A stretch of 64,000 nt of DNA from Hydrangea macrophylla (GCA_033977485.1 CM066982.1:31536218-31600217); one strand, 5' to 3'; positions 22,108 to 35,163 are shown, counted from the stretch's first letter. The notes: a model not told the origin generated them from the letters alone. Numbers and translations are program-made.

Positions 22108-22345
22108 AGACCCTAAAATAGTGTGATTTAGGTCGGCTCCACCAATATGGTCAAACTCTTCTCCCAACAGTCTAAACGAAGGCTGACTAGGTGGAAGGTA
22201 ACCATAATGGGGGAGTTAACATAAAAGGACCCTAAAGCAATATGCTTTAGGTGGACTTTTCCAACATGGTCAAATTCTTTTGCCCACAACCTTGACGAAG
22301 GTTTACGGGTAGAAGATAACCATCCTGGGAGCTAACTCAAGCAAA
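22108..22345 (+). repeat. Imperfect tandem duplication, ~118-bp unit, in the 3' UTR
   Basis: Two copies share the order TTTAGGT..., CCAA(C/T)ATGGTCAAA, CGAAGG and GATAACCAT/GGTAACCAT. Non-coding region between gag and the 3' LTR. Confidence 0.6.
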
Positions 22346-22567
22346 AGACTCCGAATTAGGCCGAGTCTCAACTCTTGGCCAATTCTCGAGTACTTAAAGA
22401 CTCTAAGCTTGGCTAAGTCTCAACTCTTAACCAGTTCCCGAGGACTCACAAGACTCAGAAGCTCCAAGGCAGCTTCCCCAAGCACTCAGACAATGGCAAG
22501 TGGCATCAAACAGTTTCTAAACTTACCCCGATATAGCATCCGGCCAACCTTAGAAATGGGGGGTAGC

Positions 22568-23170
22568 TGATACACCCAAAATTGGCTCTATCCTACAACC
22601 GAGCAGTTCAACTCAGTAGCCAGTCCATGTCCCGGTCAAATCATACACAACTCCTTAGACAAGCATCAGCCCAACCAGTCTAGTCTACCCGAGACTCACC
22701 ATCCCAAATGGTTCATTCACAACCAGACCAACAGGTCAGGAAGACCACGCTGGCACGGTCCGTATAGGCACAGGCCAGCTGAGCCCATAACACATGCCCC
22801 AAAATATTCTAAGCAGTTTCCTACTCAAGATAGAAGACTTATGGAAAGTGGACATTGTTTCCTAATCCAATTAGAAAACCCCCACAATTAATGCCAATCA
22901 AGCTCAATTGGATTATATTTCCTTATCCATGTATGAGTAGGTCTCTTGCATCTATAAAAGAGACCACTCACCCCCCTTCAAAGGGAGGAACATTTTAGTC
23001 TACATAGCACCTCTATAGCGGTCACCAACACGCCCGGCCGACCTACGGTAGCTCCAAACCATTATTGGTTCACCATAGGTCCCAGGCTTTTTACAGTATA
23101 GTGAATGTGCTCTGACACACACGTGGACGTAGGTACCTTCATTAATAGGGCCAAACCACATGCAAAAAAC

Positions 23171-23241
<71 letters not shown>

Positions 23242-23281
23242 ATCTGCTTTATTTATCTCTTACCAAATTTTGGCATCATCA
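22568..23281 (+). repeat. 3' LTR of the gag-only element
   Basis: 714 bp, TGATACACCC...CATCATCA, directly after the purine tract AGAAATGGGGGGTAGC. It is longer than its partner mainly because of an expanded CT repeat at about 23172-23240. Confidence 0.9.
23172..23240. repeat. (CT)n microsatellite in the 3' LTR
   Basis: About 34 uninterrupted CT units; the other LTR has about 10 at 20041-20059. The difference shows expansion or contraction after insertion. Confidence 0.9.
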
Positions 23282-23681
23282 TATGGTACAATCAAAGATT
23301 TGGAAGATCAGATTTTACCCAAAGAAAACTTGACAGGTCATTGGTAAACTAGACTTGGCTTGATAATTTCAATAAGTCTTTGATTCACTTCCAGGCCCCG
23401 GGTATTTCTAATCACTCTCCTATTATTGTCCATATTGATAAGAATCAAATAAGGAAAGGTAGGGCCTTTAAATTTTATAATTACTGGACTAAATTGGATA
23501 ATTATGCTAAAATTGTTACAAATGCTTGGAACCAAAGGGTTGAAGGGTCTGCTCAATACCAAGTTTGCCATAAACTTAGGATCCTTAAACAGGAATTTAA
23601 AACGTTGGTAAAGAGGTCTCTGGGCCAAGAAAGATTAATGCTGATAAAGCTAGAGAGGCTCTTAAAGCTATTTAATCAAGC
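23282..23681 (+). pseudogene. LINE ORF2, end of endonuclease and linker (piece 3 of 4)
   Basis: Resumes the LINE after the gag-only element. Frames give FGRSDFTQRKLDRSLVN, then WLDNFNKSLIHF and ISNHSPIIV (the SNHSPI motif of LINE endonucleases), then GRAFKFYNYWTKLDNYAKIV and KLRILKQEFKTL. The piece ends at 23681 with a Gln-to-stop change (TAA) just before the break; the next piece starts at 48448. Confidence 0.85.
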
Positions 23682-26600
23682 TGTACACACCCTATTTTGT
23701 CGGCTAACAGATTTAGAAGGCTACAAGCATGTCAAACCTCGATGATTAGAAAGATCAGATTCTCAGTGATTGTCCGTAACTCTCAAGAACTCAAAGGATC
23801 GGCAAAATGACCAGAATGCCCCTAAAGGGACAAAACTCCCAAGATTGGTCCAAAAGCTCTAAACACCTACTATGTGATAATAAAAATAATCACAAATATG
23901 TTTTAAAATAAAATCAGATGAAATTGTCAACTCCCAGAGACACCTAGAAGTCCCAGAAGTTCCCAGAGATCCCTGGTCTGACCCATTTGACCCAATTATT
24001 AACTTAGGGACCAAAGTACCGTATCAATTTTTAAACACCTTTTATGGATACTAGAGGTCAAAAGTTTTCCAACGGTATATCGCACATAACTTCTGGACTT
24101 AAAACGAATTTGTTATGAATTTCAAAAGGTAAAAAAGGCAGTCAAATCGGCTTTATCATGAATACCACAAAACTTTCCAAAATGACCCAACTTTAAACTA
24201 TTAGTTATGGAAATTAGACCTCAATATCTTTCCAACGGTATATCACATGCCCAATTTGGATTTTGTACAATTTTTTGTGAATTTTGGAACAAATGGGGTC
24301 GTTTTGTGAATTTTGGGAGTTCTGGGGCACAAAACAAAAATTCTGGTCAACAGGGGTGTTGAGTGCCATGACGGCACTCCCCTAGTGCCACAAAGGCACT
24401 CTCCCAGTGCCGCGATAGAACTGGTAGCCCGAACCCAATTTTTATACATTTTTGGGGGATTTTTATAGAATTATTCGAAATAAAAACGACATAGTTTGAT
24501 TCTTCAGGGATTATGGGCCAATGGGCAACTTTTTCTAATCCCAAATACCTCCCCAACCCCTCTATAAATACCCCTTATCTCCACAACTTGGACACACAAG
24601 AAAACCTCATGAGGGAGGAAGAGAGAAAGAGAGAGAGAGAGAGAGAAAGAGAGAAATACTAAGAAATCCTTGTAGAAAGTGAGTTCTAGTCTTATTTTCT
24701 ATTGGCTTTCATCAATATCCTTGAGTTCTTGAAGTTTTAATGTCACCTATGCTTCCATATTTCAATATATGAGGGTTTTACTTGTGGTTTACCCACCCAT
24801 TGATCTTTGGATCATACATCATCTTCTTCTTCTTCTCTTTTCTATGTTCCAAATGCATAGGTTGTGTTAATACTTTGAAGTCTTAGTTTTATTTTGTTAA
24901 TAGATGGTAGGATGAAGTTCTAAGGGGTCTAAATTCATCCTAGGAGTTCAACCGTGAACATCTTTAAGCTCTATTTCAAAATCGTGAGTTCAAAGGTCAA
25001 GGAGGTTTTCAAAAGACAAAAGTTGATTTTCTGTCAAAACAATCTTCAAACAGTGAATGATTTGAGTTCAAAGATTTTTCTATAATTAAATGCTTGAGGT
25101 ATTGAGGCAAGACCACTTGGAAAATCTTCCTAATACATTTTAGTTTCCCCTCATTTTACCTCATTAATTTAGGAAATGTGAAAATGTGTTTTCAGTATTT
25201 TAAAAGTTCATATTCATAATCTGCCTCTCTTCTAACAGAATGTTTACCTGACTACTTGCACTTATTCTAGACATTGTCATCACTGTACATACATCTTTTA
25301 TATTTTTTTATAAATCTTGGGTTTCTTAGAAAATGTTTGGTATATAATGGGCCATCAAGAACTCTTTCTTTGATTTATTAAAATAATGCAATCCTTGTTT
25401 CTGAGTCATGTGTACATTTTGATTTATCTCTCTTAATCTGTAATATCTATTGTAGTTTGGATTTTTACATGATTTAATAGACACATTAAGGATTATCCAT
25501 GATGTTTACCACTTTTATTAGAGCGTTTTAAGTAGTTTTGGTGGATTTTACAAAATTAGTTCACTATTCTGGACACTATTCACATATTCTTTGATTTGAC
25601 TCTTATGTCTTGATATGATACTTCCATCCATTTTTTCCTCACACATTCAAAGAACTTCATTTTTTCATGTTTATGAACATTCTATGTTCTCATACATACC
25701 ATGTATTATCTATCCTCTCATGGATCATACTTCTATGGATTCTTGAGTTTGGTTTCCAAATAAAACAATGTTATGCAAATACTTGGGAAGTTCTTGAAAT
25801 GAGTTTGGAATAGATGTTCCAAGTGGTTAGAATCTCCATTTAGTGCTGGAAATATGCTCTCAAAACCTCCTTTTCAAAACCCCTCTTAAACCCTCATTTT
25901 GATTTCAAGAAATTAAACACTTGTTTTCCCCCAAATCTTCAAAACAGTGAGTTCTTCAAATTTAAAGGGTCATTCTGAGTTCAATTCTCAATGGATGATT
26001 GCAAAGCCACTTGGAAAGTCTTCCTAACTCATTAAGGAATGACCATGATATTTGGTTTGATTTAAAAATACTTAGAAGTGTTCCATCTTGACCCAAACAT
26101 TCTTTCCAAACATTCTGTTTACTGTGTCACAGCCGCTTAGTTGACTTGCAACTTGTTTTCCAGAAACCATTTACAACAAGAGTGGCTCCAACTCATTTTT
26201 CCCTTACACTTCAGTGTCTTGGGGAACTTTTTGTATAAAATGGGCCTCTAAATGTTGTGTTCATTTTCTAAGATCTTTCTTCATTTCAGTCAACAGTACG
26301 GATTCTGTTTCTGAGTAACTCCTCTTTTTTATATGATTTCTCTCAATCCGTAACTTCAATATTGATTTGGATTTTTTTATGTGTTCTAGATGCAATAGGG
26401 ATGATTTCCATAAAACATCATGAATTAAAAACATTTCTAACCTCACGTTTCCATTTTTAAAAAATTAGTTTACTGTTCTGTCCACTATTCACAGCAAGCA
26501 TGTTTTACTTTTATTCTTTGATTGGATGTTCACATGCAATCTAAATTAGCTCATCTTGGGAAGTAGTTCATACTATATTTGTACATATCCTACAATAACA

Positions 26601-27431
26601 TTCTTCATTCATTAATGCATACTTAATTTAGATTTCTAAGTCACTTTAGAAAATCCATGAACACAAAACATACTACAACCTTTGCACATTCTAAGGTCAT
26701 ACATTGCATCTATGCAAGATTTGGAGTTTTTGTGACTCTTAATCTAAGAATATTATAAGGAATGAACTTGATCACATGTTCATGCTTCCCATCGATCGAA
26801 TCTTCCTTTCTCATCCGTCCCGGGGATTGAGAGATCTTCTTTTCTCAAGAATCAACTTGCATACATTCTAGCTTGCTAAGCATATTTTTTATTTCTATGA
26901 TTATTTGTTCCAAGAACAATCCATATCCCCCTTTATATTAGGAAAACTCGATTACTTGATATGTGATTAGATGATTTTCCTTAGGTTTGTTTGTGTGGTC
27001 TTTCACTTTTGCATTGTGTGATACTTAGCCTAGATCTTATGAATGATATCTTATCTTTTGATCTTCCATTTCAAGATTCTTATGAGATGTAATGTACTAT
27101 CATTGTATTAATTGTCGAACCAAGTATAGTATAAGATGATTAGTTGGATGCTAATTAAGGCCTGTCAAGAGACGGGGTGAGTTGAGGGTGTTTTAGTCGT
27201 GACAAAGGCTCCTTCCTCTCACATACCAAAATCTCGAGCCAAGTTCTTTGGTTATAAAGGGTCGGTGTCCTCTATCCATTTGGGTGAGTTAAAATTAGGT
27301 TTCTTGGTTCCTTAAAGACCAAGTGGCGACTCTATATCTGTATTCATAGACTTTCTTCTTTTCTTTAAACAATTTCAAAAGGAAAACCCAAGGAAAAAAA
27401 GGGGGATGGACTCCCGGAGGCCGCGTGTCCA
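23682..27431 (+). repeat. 5' LTR of the Ogre-like element (3.75 kb)
   Basis: TGTACACACCCTATTTTGTC ... GCCGCGTGTCCA. It includes the inverted motif GAGTGCCATGACGGCACTC (24360-24378), CTATAAATA at 24562-24570, a GA repeat in the leader (24620-24652), and a long non-coding AT-rich body with no credible gene. Confidence 0.9.
24562..24570 (+). promoter_or_regulatory. LTR TATA box
   Basis: CTATAAATA in CCCCTCTATAAATACCCC; its counterpart in the 3' LTR is TATATAAATA at 45753-45762. Confidence 0.6.
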
Positions 27432-27436
27432 TAATC

Positions 27437-27454
27437 TGGCGACTCTGCTGGGGA
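27437..27454 (+). other. Primer binding site, tRNA-Arg type
   Basis: TGGCGACTCTGCTGGGGA five bases after the 5' LTR. Ogre elements of legumes use this primer class (recalled, not checked). Confidence 0.75.
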
Positions 27455-28850
27455 TTTTTATTTTCAAAACAAAATAATACAGAGGTTTGACTCATAAGAA
27501 GCATCCTTCAAATCATCTTTTTACTGTGTCTGGTTCACTGCATTGCACTTCTACATTTTCCCCTCTGACTGTGTTTGAAACACGGCGCTAACATTGTTCA
27601 GGTCTTGCTGTACCAGGGCACAAGTCACCATTGATACTGTACCTTCCAAGGTATATCAAAAAGAGTAAAAACTTCTGTAGTATCTCTCTGACGGTATATT
27701 AGAACTCTCGTCAATGGACCCTCTTTGACTGAACCCAACCTTTGCATATAGATTCTTGTAGAACCTTTCATAGGACTGTTAATTTATCTTTCAGATTGGA
27801 CAATGTAATATAACTGTTGTATGCCCTGATGGGATTACCTGCACAGTGTAAACGCTTATGTGGTATAGGACAGAACCTCCTTCTTATGATTCCCAAGGTA
27901 ATCACTCACATGTGATCACATTGAGTTGACCTGCCTAGGCACCATGATATGGATGTCTGTTCCATGTTCACAAGGATATACACCGCAAACCTTGTTTATC
28001 GGTCTTAAGACATAGGAGTATGAAAATTTGCTAGACAGTATGATAACCATTATCACCTGCTCCCATCATGTATCCCAATTTCTCCCAGAAACCCTGCCCA
28101 ACTCATCCGGATATCCCTGTTTCTCCCAAAAACTCTGTCTAATGTACCCAGAGTTCCCAGAAATGCCTGTTTCTCTCGAACCTCTACCAAAATCCACCCA
28201 AACTTTCCAAAAATTCCCGTTTCCCAGAAACTCACCTAAATATACCTGCTTCCCTAGAAACTCTGCCAAAGTTCACCCAAATTTCCCATAAATTCCTGTT
28301 TCCCAGAAACTCTGCCAAAATCCACCAGATTTCCCAAAGATCCTTATTTTCCAAAAACTCTTCCAAAATTTAGTTAAATCACCCAGAAATCCCTATTTTT
28401 CCTAGAAACTCGTAGAAATTCTAGAAATTCCCCCGAATCTCCCAAATATCATGGAAATTCTTCTTTCTCCCATGGTGATCACACTAGAAAGTAAAGTTAG
28501 CACACTCTATATGGCTAGGACCTTACTTGATTAACTGTTATCTGCTAAATGTAGGAGTGTCATAAAGATTAGGGCTCACATCCGCATGCTTGTCTCATCA
28601 GTCTACATACATTATCTCAGTCAGTCTATACACGAGTCAGTCCACACTTGTTGCTCTCACTATCATTGTCTATCCGATTGTTATTATCATAACCTGATAC
28701 TCTTCCTCTTCTCAAATCTGTAAATTAGTATAGATTCTCAGGGTTAGCAACTAGGGCCCTTGTCTTGGGTCAGAAGTTCTAATAGCTGACTTGTCAGGGT
28801 CAGTCTACCGAAAGCCAACTTTATGTATCTAGAGAATTTGATGAAGTTGA
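27455..28850 (+). other. 5' leader of the Ogre-like element
   Basis: About 1.4 kb without a credible gene between the primer site and gag. It contains the pyrimidine-rich repeat tract at 28064-28450. Confidence 0.6.
28064..28450 (+). repeat. Imperfect tandem repeats in the leader, TTTCCCAGAAACTCTGCC-type
   Basis: Variable units of roughly 35-60 bp with the core CCTGTTTCCCAGAAACTCTG then CCAAAATCCACCCA, recurring at about 28080, 28125, 28170, 28225, 28290, 28345 and 28390. The frames they open on both strands are repeat artefacts. Confidence 0.7.
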
Positions 28851-28881
28851 TCAACTAGCAGTCCGATCGGTTGAACCAGGT

Positions 28882-30069
28882 TTTGAATTTCATGGAAAAA
28901 TTTTGACAGCAACAACCACAGTACCCACCAAGTTTTCCACCATAGCCAGGGTTTGTACCACCACCAGCTGTCGTAACTCCGAATCAAGATAGGGTTGAGT
29001 CCTGGTTTAATGGGGTCCCGCCTCCTGCAATCGATAAGAGAATTTAGGAGAAGCTAGACAAAGTTGACAAGCTAGAGAATGTGATATGAAAGAGTAAGGG
29101 GGCTAACAATTACATGCTAGATCTGGAAGGCCTGTTCATACCCATTAAAGTGAAACTGCCTGAGAACTTCAAAATGCCAAAAATTGATTGCTTCGATGGG
29201 ATTGAGAATCCAAAAAGTCACATCAAGTTGTGCATGAACATCTTCCAATCTATAGGATGCACTCATGAGCACATAGCTATGATGTTGCCTCAAACCCTCA
29301 AGAAAGTTGCACTATCCTGATTCTTAACTCTTGAAGCCTTCAAGACCTGAGTCTGGGAAGATGTTGCTAGAACTTTTATTGATCACTACTCTTATAACCA
29401 AGAGTTTGATGTCACTATCTAGGACCTAGAGACAACTAGGTAGAACATCAATGAGTCCTTTGCTGTGTTCTTGAGCAGATGGAGGCATAAAGTGGCCCAA
29501 ATGATATTCCACGGACCTGTTGAAAAAGAACAAGTACGTATGCTGGTCAAGAACATGCAACCAGTATACCATAATAAGCTATTCTACCAATCCATCTCCA
29601 CATTCAAAGAGCTGTTTGAAATAGGCACCAAAATAAATGATGCCATAAGAGAAGGAAAGTTCAAGAATGATAACCCCAATACCAGTCTAAGAGACCCAAC
29701 TACCCCTTAGACTCCCCAGATGTCAATACGCTTAGCAACCAACCAATGGCCTACCCTATCCATCCATACCAGTCCATTCCACCAAATCATCCAAAAGGCC
29801 CTCGCGAATTCTCCAAACTTGATATTTCCCTCTCTACAGCTTTGGACCACCTACTCAAAAAGGGCCACCTGCAGCTCCTCCCTCACAAGTCGCTATCGGA
29901 TCCCATACCCTCCCACTACAATATCGGTCTACGATGTGCTTATCACCAAAATCTAGGCCATGGCACCGATCAGTGCATCCACCTCCGTCATGACATTTAG
30001 AACCTCATAGAGGATGTACCCCATCCTAATCCCATTCACTATCTCGGCTTGGACCAACCGATCAAATGA
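28882..30069 (+). pseudogene. Degenerate Ogre-type gag
   Basis: Reads FIPIKVKLPENFKMPKIDCF and DGIENPKSHIKLCMNIF (29130-29250), then a block with AFKTXVWEDVARTFIDHYSY (~29335-29400). NESFAVFLSRWRHKVAQM (29450-29505) and MLVKNMQPVYHNKLF follow. The downstream part has LDHLLKKGHLQLLP and RCAYHQNLGHGTDQCIHLRH (29845-29997), the CxYHxxxxH...C element typical of this gag group. Stops and a frameshift near 29710 break it. The LPxKFKMP and HLLKK landmarks match Ogre/Tat-group gags. No protease or RT follows. Confidence 0.8.
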
Positions 30070-31084
30070 TCCCTTTTATCAATGCTAATGAATATTGAAG
30101 TTATGCAGTAAAGTGATAGTGTATAGAACTTCTGCCAATAAAAAAGGGAAATAAGTGAGTCACAGTGACACTCCATTTGAGACTAAGTCAAGTCAAATCG
30201 AGTATGTTCTAAGTTTAGTCTTGTTGTTGAGTCCGTCAGTCATCAAGTTGTTATGAGTCTGTGTCGAGTAATATAATCCTTTTTTACGAAATGAAATCTT
30301 ATTTTTTTTAATCTAATGTGTCTAGTCATAAGTGCATGAATCACTGAACGGAAAATGTCACTTTTCTATTCACCATGGATATTACTTTGTTAATAAATTT
30401 TTGCATAAAAACGAATCCTGAGAGGTCAAAGTCGATTTCGCACTGAGACCGATGAAGAGCCGAGAATTGAATAGTCTTACTTTAAGAATTTAAAGATGCG
30501 TTTTCTCAAATCTCGAAAACACATACTTAGAACTGACTTGGGGCTTGCCCAACACCATTTTCCACCATTTCAAAGCCTTAGACCCAACTCAATTGAGAAC
30601 CATGCAAATCTGTCTGATTGAAAGCATTGCAGACTTAGTCATTGATGGTAGCCAAACATTTTTTGGATTTCTTCTCCCCTTCAAAGAAAAAAAAAGCTCG
30701 CTAGATTGAAAACTCAAAAAGGGCACCTAGGCAAAAGTTAGAGCTAAAAGGGTGTTGATTTCAAAAATCTAACCCTAGCCAGTCAAAATGATTTTGATGA
30801 AACGAATGAGTTACGCTTCAAGGTACATAATAAGAATGAGCCTAAATTACATTTCTAAAGGCTCAGAATGACCACAAACAAATTCTGAGAGCTGACATGC
30901 ACATTCTAGAATTCTGAAATTATGATCAGAAGATCTCACGCGAATCAACTACGTGAAAGAAAGATTAACTGGCAAGGTAAAAGTCAAAAGGATCAACCCT
31001 CAAAAAGAAAAAAAGAATGGGAGATCGAAACTGAATCCTCTTATTCAAGGCTACCACAAGTGACCCAAGTTTTAACTTCTTTGA

Positions 31085-31375
31085 TAATTGGTTTGAAAAA
31101 CCCTCATACCTCATCATTTTCAAAGCCCTTAGCCTTAAACTACGCTCGACCTGATTCCTACCTGGGGATACGTAGGCAACAGCATTAGTTCGATCGACAC
31201 CATCATAATCAATCCCTCTTCTTTCAAAGCCTTGCCTTGAACTACGCTCGACCTGATTCCCACTCGAGGATACGTAGGAAACCGCATCAGTTCAGTTAAC
31301 ACCATCATAATCAACCCCATTTTGTTTCAAGACTTTGGCGCAAACTGCGCTCGAGGGTACGTAGGCAGACTTATA
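31085..31375 (+). repeat. Three tandem copies of a ~105-bp GATACGTAGG-box unit
   Basis: Each copy carries AAACTACGCTCGACCTGATT-like text then GGATACGTAGG, at about 31137-31172, 31238-31280 and 31343-31365. The same box precedes Ogre-like LTRs at 3439-3470 and 34262-34305, so a normally single 3'-UTR element has been amplified here. Confidence 0.75.
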
Positions 31376-32689
31376 AAAGAAAAGAAGGATGGCTCGCTAG
31401 GTCCAAAATCAGAAAGGACACCTAGGCAAAAATTAGAGCTAAATTTAAAGTAAGCAATAATAAAAGACAGAAAAGAGCTTGCTAGGTCACCTCACTGGTG
31501 CCTAGGCAAAAGTTATGAGTATTTGAGAGATTAAAGTCACGATCCTTGCCTCAAGCTAGAAAATCACCTTCCATACTAGGGGCAAACTTTGTCTACTCGC
31601 CTCGTTTGCCTGAATTTTACTATCTACCCTTCATACAAAGGGCAAACTCCGGTCACCTACCTCATTTGCCCAAAACCTCTAATGAACCATCTTCCAAACT
31701 AGGGGCAAATTTTGGTCACTTGCCTCATTTTCCTACCAATCCCTTTACACCAATGGTAAGTCTTCAAGTCACAAACTTTAGATGGAATGGAGCATCTTTT
31801 ATTCTATAAGCCAAGGCACTAATTGAAAGCACACTTTGGATAAGCAAATAATTGGCTAGACTTTAGGGAAGAATCTTCAAAGTTTAGATTTATTAGTAGA
31901 GTGCTACCATGAAAGATGAGAAGTGCACATATAAGAAAAGCAGTACATCTGACAAAGACACATTGAATTATGGCAATTTGGGCGCTTCGTGCCATTACTT
32001 TTGACGAGTCAATCCTTCTTTGGTTAAGTCATTAATCAAAGTGTATCAGAGCTTAAATTTCATAAAAACTAACCCAACTTGTCATCATTATTCTTGTCAA
32101 GTCCATTCGTCCTCATGGTCTCAAATGTGTGGGTTTAAGGAGGTTCCCAATTATAAAAAATATTGTGGATACAGGCACAAGTTCTGAACACCATTACTAT
32201 ACTTGTCAAAGCTACAACATAATAAGTGTCCCAAGAATCTCATGCATTAGTGACACCCTCCAATCATAGTCATCTGATACAAATCAGTTCGTAAAATCTA
32301 CTAACTATCTTCCTCCAGTTCCTCAATAACCAAACCAAAATCATGTCACTAATTTCCTTCATCCCTAGGGGTTTTGATCTATTTTTAGTACAGCCATTCT
32401 CTACCCGGCCGAATCCCCAGCAAATTCATTCCCAACAGAGCTAGTTCATCTCCAGAAAAGTTTCTTGAACAAATGTGGTGTATCTCAATCAAAACCACAT
32501 CATTTCCAAATCCTCAGAAGAAACCATTTTCATCCCAGAAAGGGTCGTTACCCTTTCCACATAATTAGTTTACACCTAGCAGGATTGTCCCTAAAGAGGT
32601 ATTTTTCCTCCAACAAGTTTAGTTTATCTTCAGCACAATCACTTACTCCATTGGCAGAATCATCTTATCCCCAAATGAGTCATTTGATC

Positions 32690-33840
32690 CCCAGCAAATT
32701 CAATTTATCCCTAGCAAGCTTATCGATTCATACATCATCAATTCTTTTGATCATGGCTAGTCCAACCATTGGTTCAATCCATGACAGCCACAGTAGTTCA
32801 CTATCGATCATCAACTCGATTAGTACATTATCAGTTCTTTTGATCGTGGTTAGTCCAACCATTGGTCCAATCCATGATAGACATAGTAGTTCACTATCTA
32901 CTTGTCATCTCGATTAGTACATCATCAGTCTAATCTATGACAATTATAGTAGTTCACTGTCGACTCATCATCTCGATTAGTACATCGTCAGTCCAATCCA
33001 TGACAGTCACAGTAGTTCACTATCAACTCGTCACCTGGATTAGTACATCGTCAGTTCTTTTGATCACGGTTAGTCCAACCATTTCTCCAATCTATGACAG
33101 TCACAGTAGTTCACTATCAACTCGTCACCTCGATTAATACATTGTCAATTCTTTTTATCGCGGTTAGTCCAACCATTGCTCTAACCATGACAGGCATAGT
33201 AGTTCACTATCGACTCGTCATCTCGATTAGTACATCATCAGTCTAATCCATGACAGTCATAGTAGTTCACTATCGACTTGTCATCTCGATTAGTACATCG
33301 TCAGTCCAATCCATGACAGTCACAGTATTTCTCTATCGACTCATCACCTCGATTAGTACATCATCAGTTCTTTTGATCACAGTTAGTCCAACTATTGATC
33401 CAATCCATGGCAGTCATAGTAGTTCAATATCGACTCATCATCTCGATTAGTACATCATCAGTTCTTTTGATCACAGTTAGTCCAACCGTTGGTCCAATCC
33501 ACGGCAGTCATGGTAGGTCATTGTCAACTCATCATCTCGATTCATACATTATCAGTTCTTTTGATCACGGTTAGTCCAACCGTTGGTCCAATCCATGACA
33601 GTCACAGTAGTTCACTGTCGACTCGTCATCTCGATTAGAACATCAATAGTTCTTCTGATCACGGTTAGTCCAACCATTGGTCCAATCCCTGGCAGTCACA
33701 GTAGTTCACTGTCGACTCGTCATCTCAATTTGTACATCGTTAGGTCTTTTTATAATAGTCAGTCCAATCGTTGGTCCAATCCATGACAGTCATGGTAGTT
33801 CACTGTCGACTCGTCATCTCGATTCGTACATCGTCAGTTT
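32690..33840 (+). repeat. Tandem array, ~95-bp unit with ~62-bp deletion variants
   Basis: At least a dozen units containing AGTTCACTATCGACTCGTCA, TCTCGATTAGTACATC, GTTCTTTTGATCACGGTTAG and TCCAACCATTGGTCCAATCC. GTTCTTTTGATC recurs near 32738, 32839, 33053, 33146, 33366, 33461, 33557 and 33649. Units at about 32926, 32988, 33239 and 33301 lack the GTTCTTTTGATC...CCATTG block and are about 62 bp. Typical of Ogre/Tat hypervariable 3' UTRs. Confidence 0.88.
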
Positions 33841-34454
33841 GTTAATCATCATTAGTTTATCGTCACTCTCATTCAAAATATGTCATGTTCATCGTTCTTA
33901 TTCAAAGGTACATTTAGTTCATCTATCTCATTTAAACTGTAATATTTCCATTCTCTTCGTGTTAGTCACTTTGTGCAACCCATCACTCTCAAATCATCCT
34001 TTGCTTGAACACATTATGCTTATCACTCTACTCTCAATCTGACATGATTCCATTAGACATGACGCTTGCATTTTACAAACCCATTCGGAGTGGCATACCC
34101 CACAGCACCAACTTATACTAGGATCAGAACATTAGACATGATAGGACTCAGGATACAATTTATATCATATCCATACATTGCATATCATTCTCATAGCATA
34201 GCATCTTCTTGTTCTGTTGTGCATTTGCATGTGTAGTTTTGTCCCCTATTCGCCCGAACTATGTCCTGATCTGATTCCCTTGGGATACGTAGGCAGCTCA
34301 CACAGAGCGTGACCAACACTAGACTTAACATCGGTTTTTTCTTGCATTTTTCTCAGTGCACTTGTTTTTATCCTAAATCTTTAGCCTCCAAAACTCCTAT
34401 CTCTTCAAGGCTTTGGCACTCGCTTGCGACACGCGTTGCCTCACAAGTTTATGC

Positions 34455-34466
34455 CAGGGGGCAAAC
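34455..34466 (+). other. Polypurine tract of the Ogre-like element
   Basis: CAGGGGGCAAAC directly before the 3' LTR start at 34467. Confidence 0.75.
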
Positions 34467-35163
34467 TATAGACACCCTATTTTATCGGCTAACTGATTTA
34501 CGAGGCCACAAGCATGTCAAACCTCAATGATTAGAGAGATCAAATTCTCAGTGACTATTCGTTATTCTCAAGAACTCAAAGGGTCGGTAAAAATGACCAA
34601 AATGCCACTAAAGGGTCAAAAACTCCCATGATTGGTCCAAAAGCTCTGAAAACATACTATGTCATAAAAAAATTAATAATAACAAAATATATTTTGAAAG
34701 AAAATTGGATGAAATTGTCAGCTCCCGGAGACTCCCAGAAGTCCCGAATGGTCCCAGAGATCCCCGGTCTGACTGATTTGACCTAAAGATTGACTCAGGG
34801 AATGAAGTACCGTATCAATTTTCAAACATTTGTCATGGATACTAAAGGTCAAAATTTTTCCAACAGTGTATCGCACATAATTTCTGGACTTAAAACGAAT
34901 TTGTTATGAATTACTGAAGGTGAAAAAGACAGTCAAACTGGCTTTTATCGCGAATAACGCTAAACTTTCTAAAGTGACCGAACTTTTAACTATTTGTTAT
35001 GGAAAGCAGACCTTAATATCTTTCCAATGGTATATCACAAGCCCAATTTGGATTTCGTAAGATTTTTTTGTGAATTTTAGAAGAAATAGGGTCGTTTTGC
35101 GAATTCTGGGATTTCCAAGGGCCCAAAACGAAAAATTCTGGTCAACAGGGGTGTTGACTGCCA
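34467..35163 (+). repeat. 3' LTR of the Ogre-like element, left piece
   Basis: TATAGACACCCTATTTTATC, collinear with 23682-24370 of the 5' LTR. It stops at ...GTTGACTGCCA, where the nested element begins. The terminal dinucleotide is TA, versus TG in the 5' LTR. Confidence 0.9.

Larger units (their letters stand above)
19428..23281 (+). mobile_element. Gag-only Ty3/gypsy element with LTRs (3.85 kb), inserted in the LINE
   Basis: LTR pair 19428-20098 and 22568-23281, primer site at about 20102, polypurine tract at 22552-22567, plus polarity. The flanks are GATGG (19423-19427) and TATGG (23282-23286), a 5-bp target duplication with one mismatch. The 2.47-kb interior holds only a degenerate gag and repeats; no protease, RT or integrase. 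The LTRs differ at many positions, so this insertion is much older than the one at 11735. Confidence 0.9.
30070..34454 (+). other. Non-coding repeat-rich interior replacing pol
   Basis: 4.4 kb with no RT, RNase H, integrase or antisense gene recognised in any frame. It holds the ~105-bp repeats at 31085-31375, blocks repeating GGGCAAACTTTGGTCAC-like text (31560-31760), and the large tandem array at 32690-33840. Open frames of up to 150 codons through the array are repeat-derived. Confidence 0.7.

Noticed and set aside
23172..23240. Long CT tract considered as a regulatory GAGA site
   Set aside because: Length differs greatly between the two LTRs, typical of microsatellite slippage.
28028..28291. 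Overlapping frames on both strands with repeated peptides
   Set aside because: They arise from the pyrimidine-rich leader repeats and have no independent support.
32465..34042. Series of 66-150 codon frames encoding similar peptides
   Set aside because: The peptides repeat with the ~95-bp DNA array and change frame with it; no independent coding evidence.
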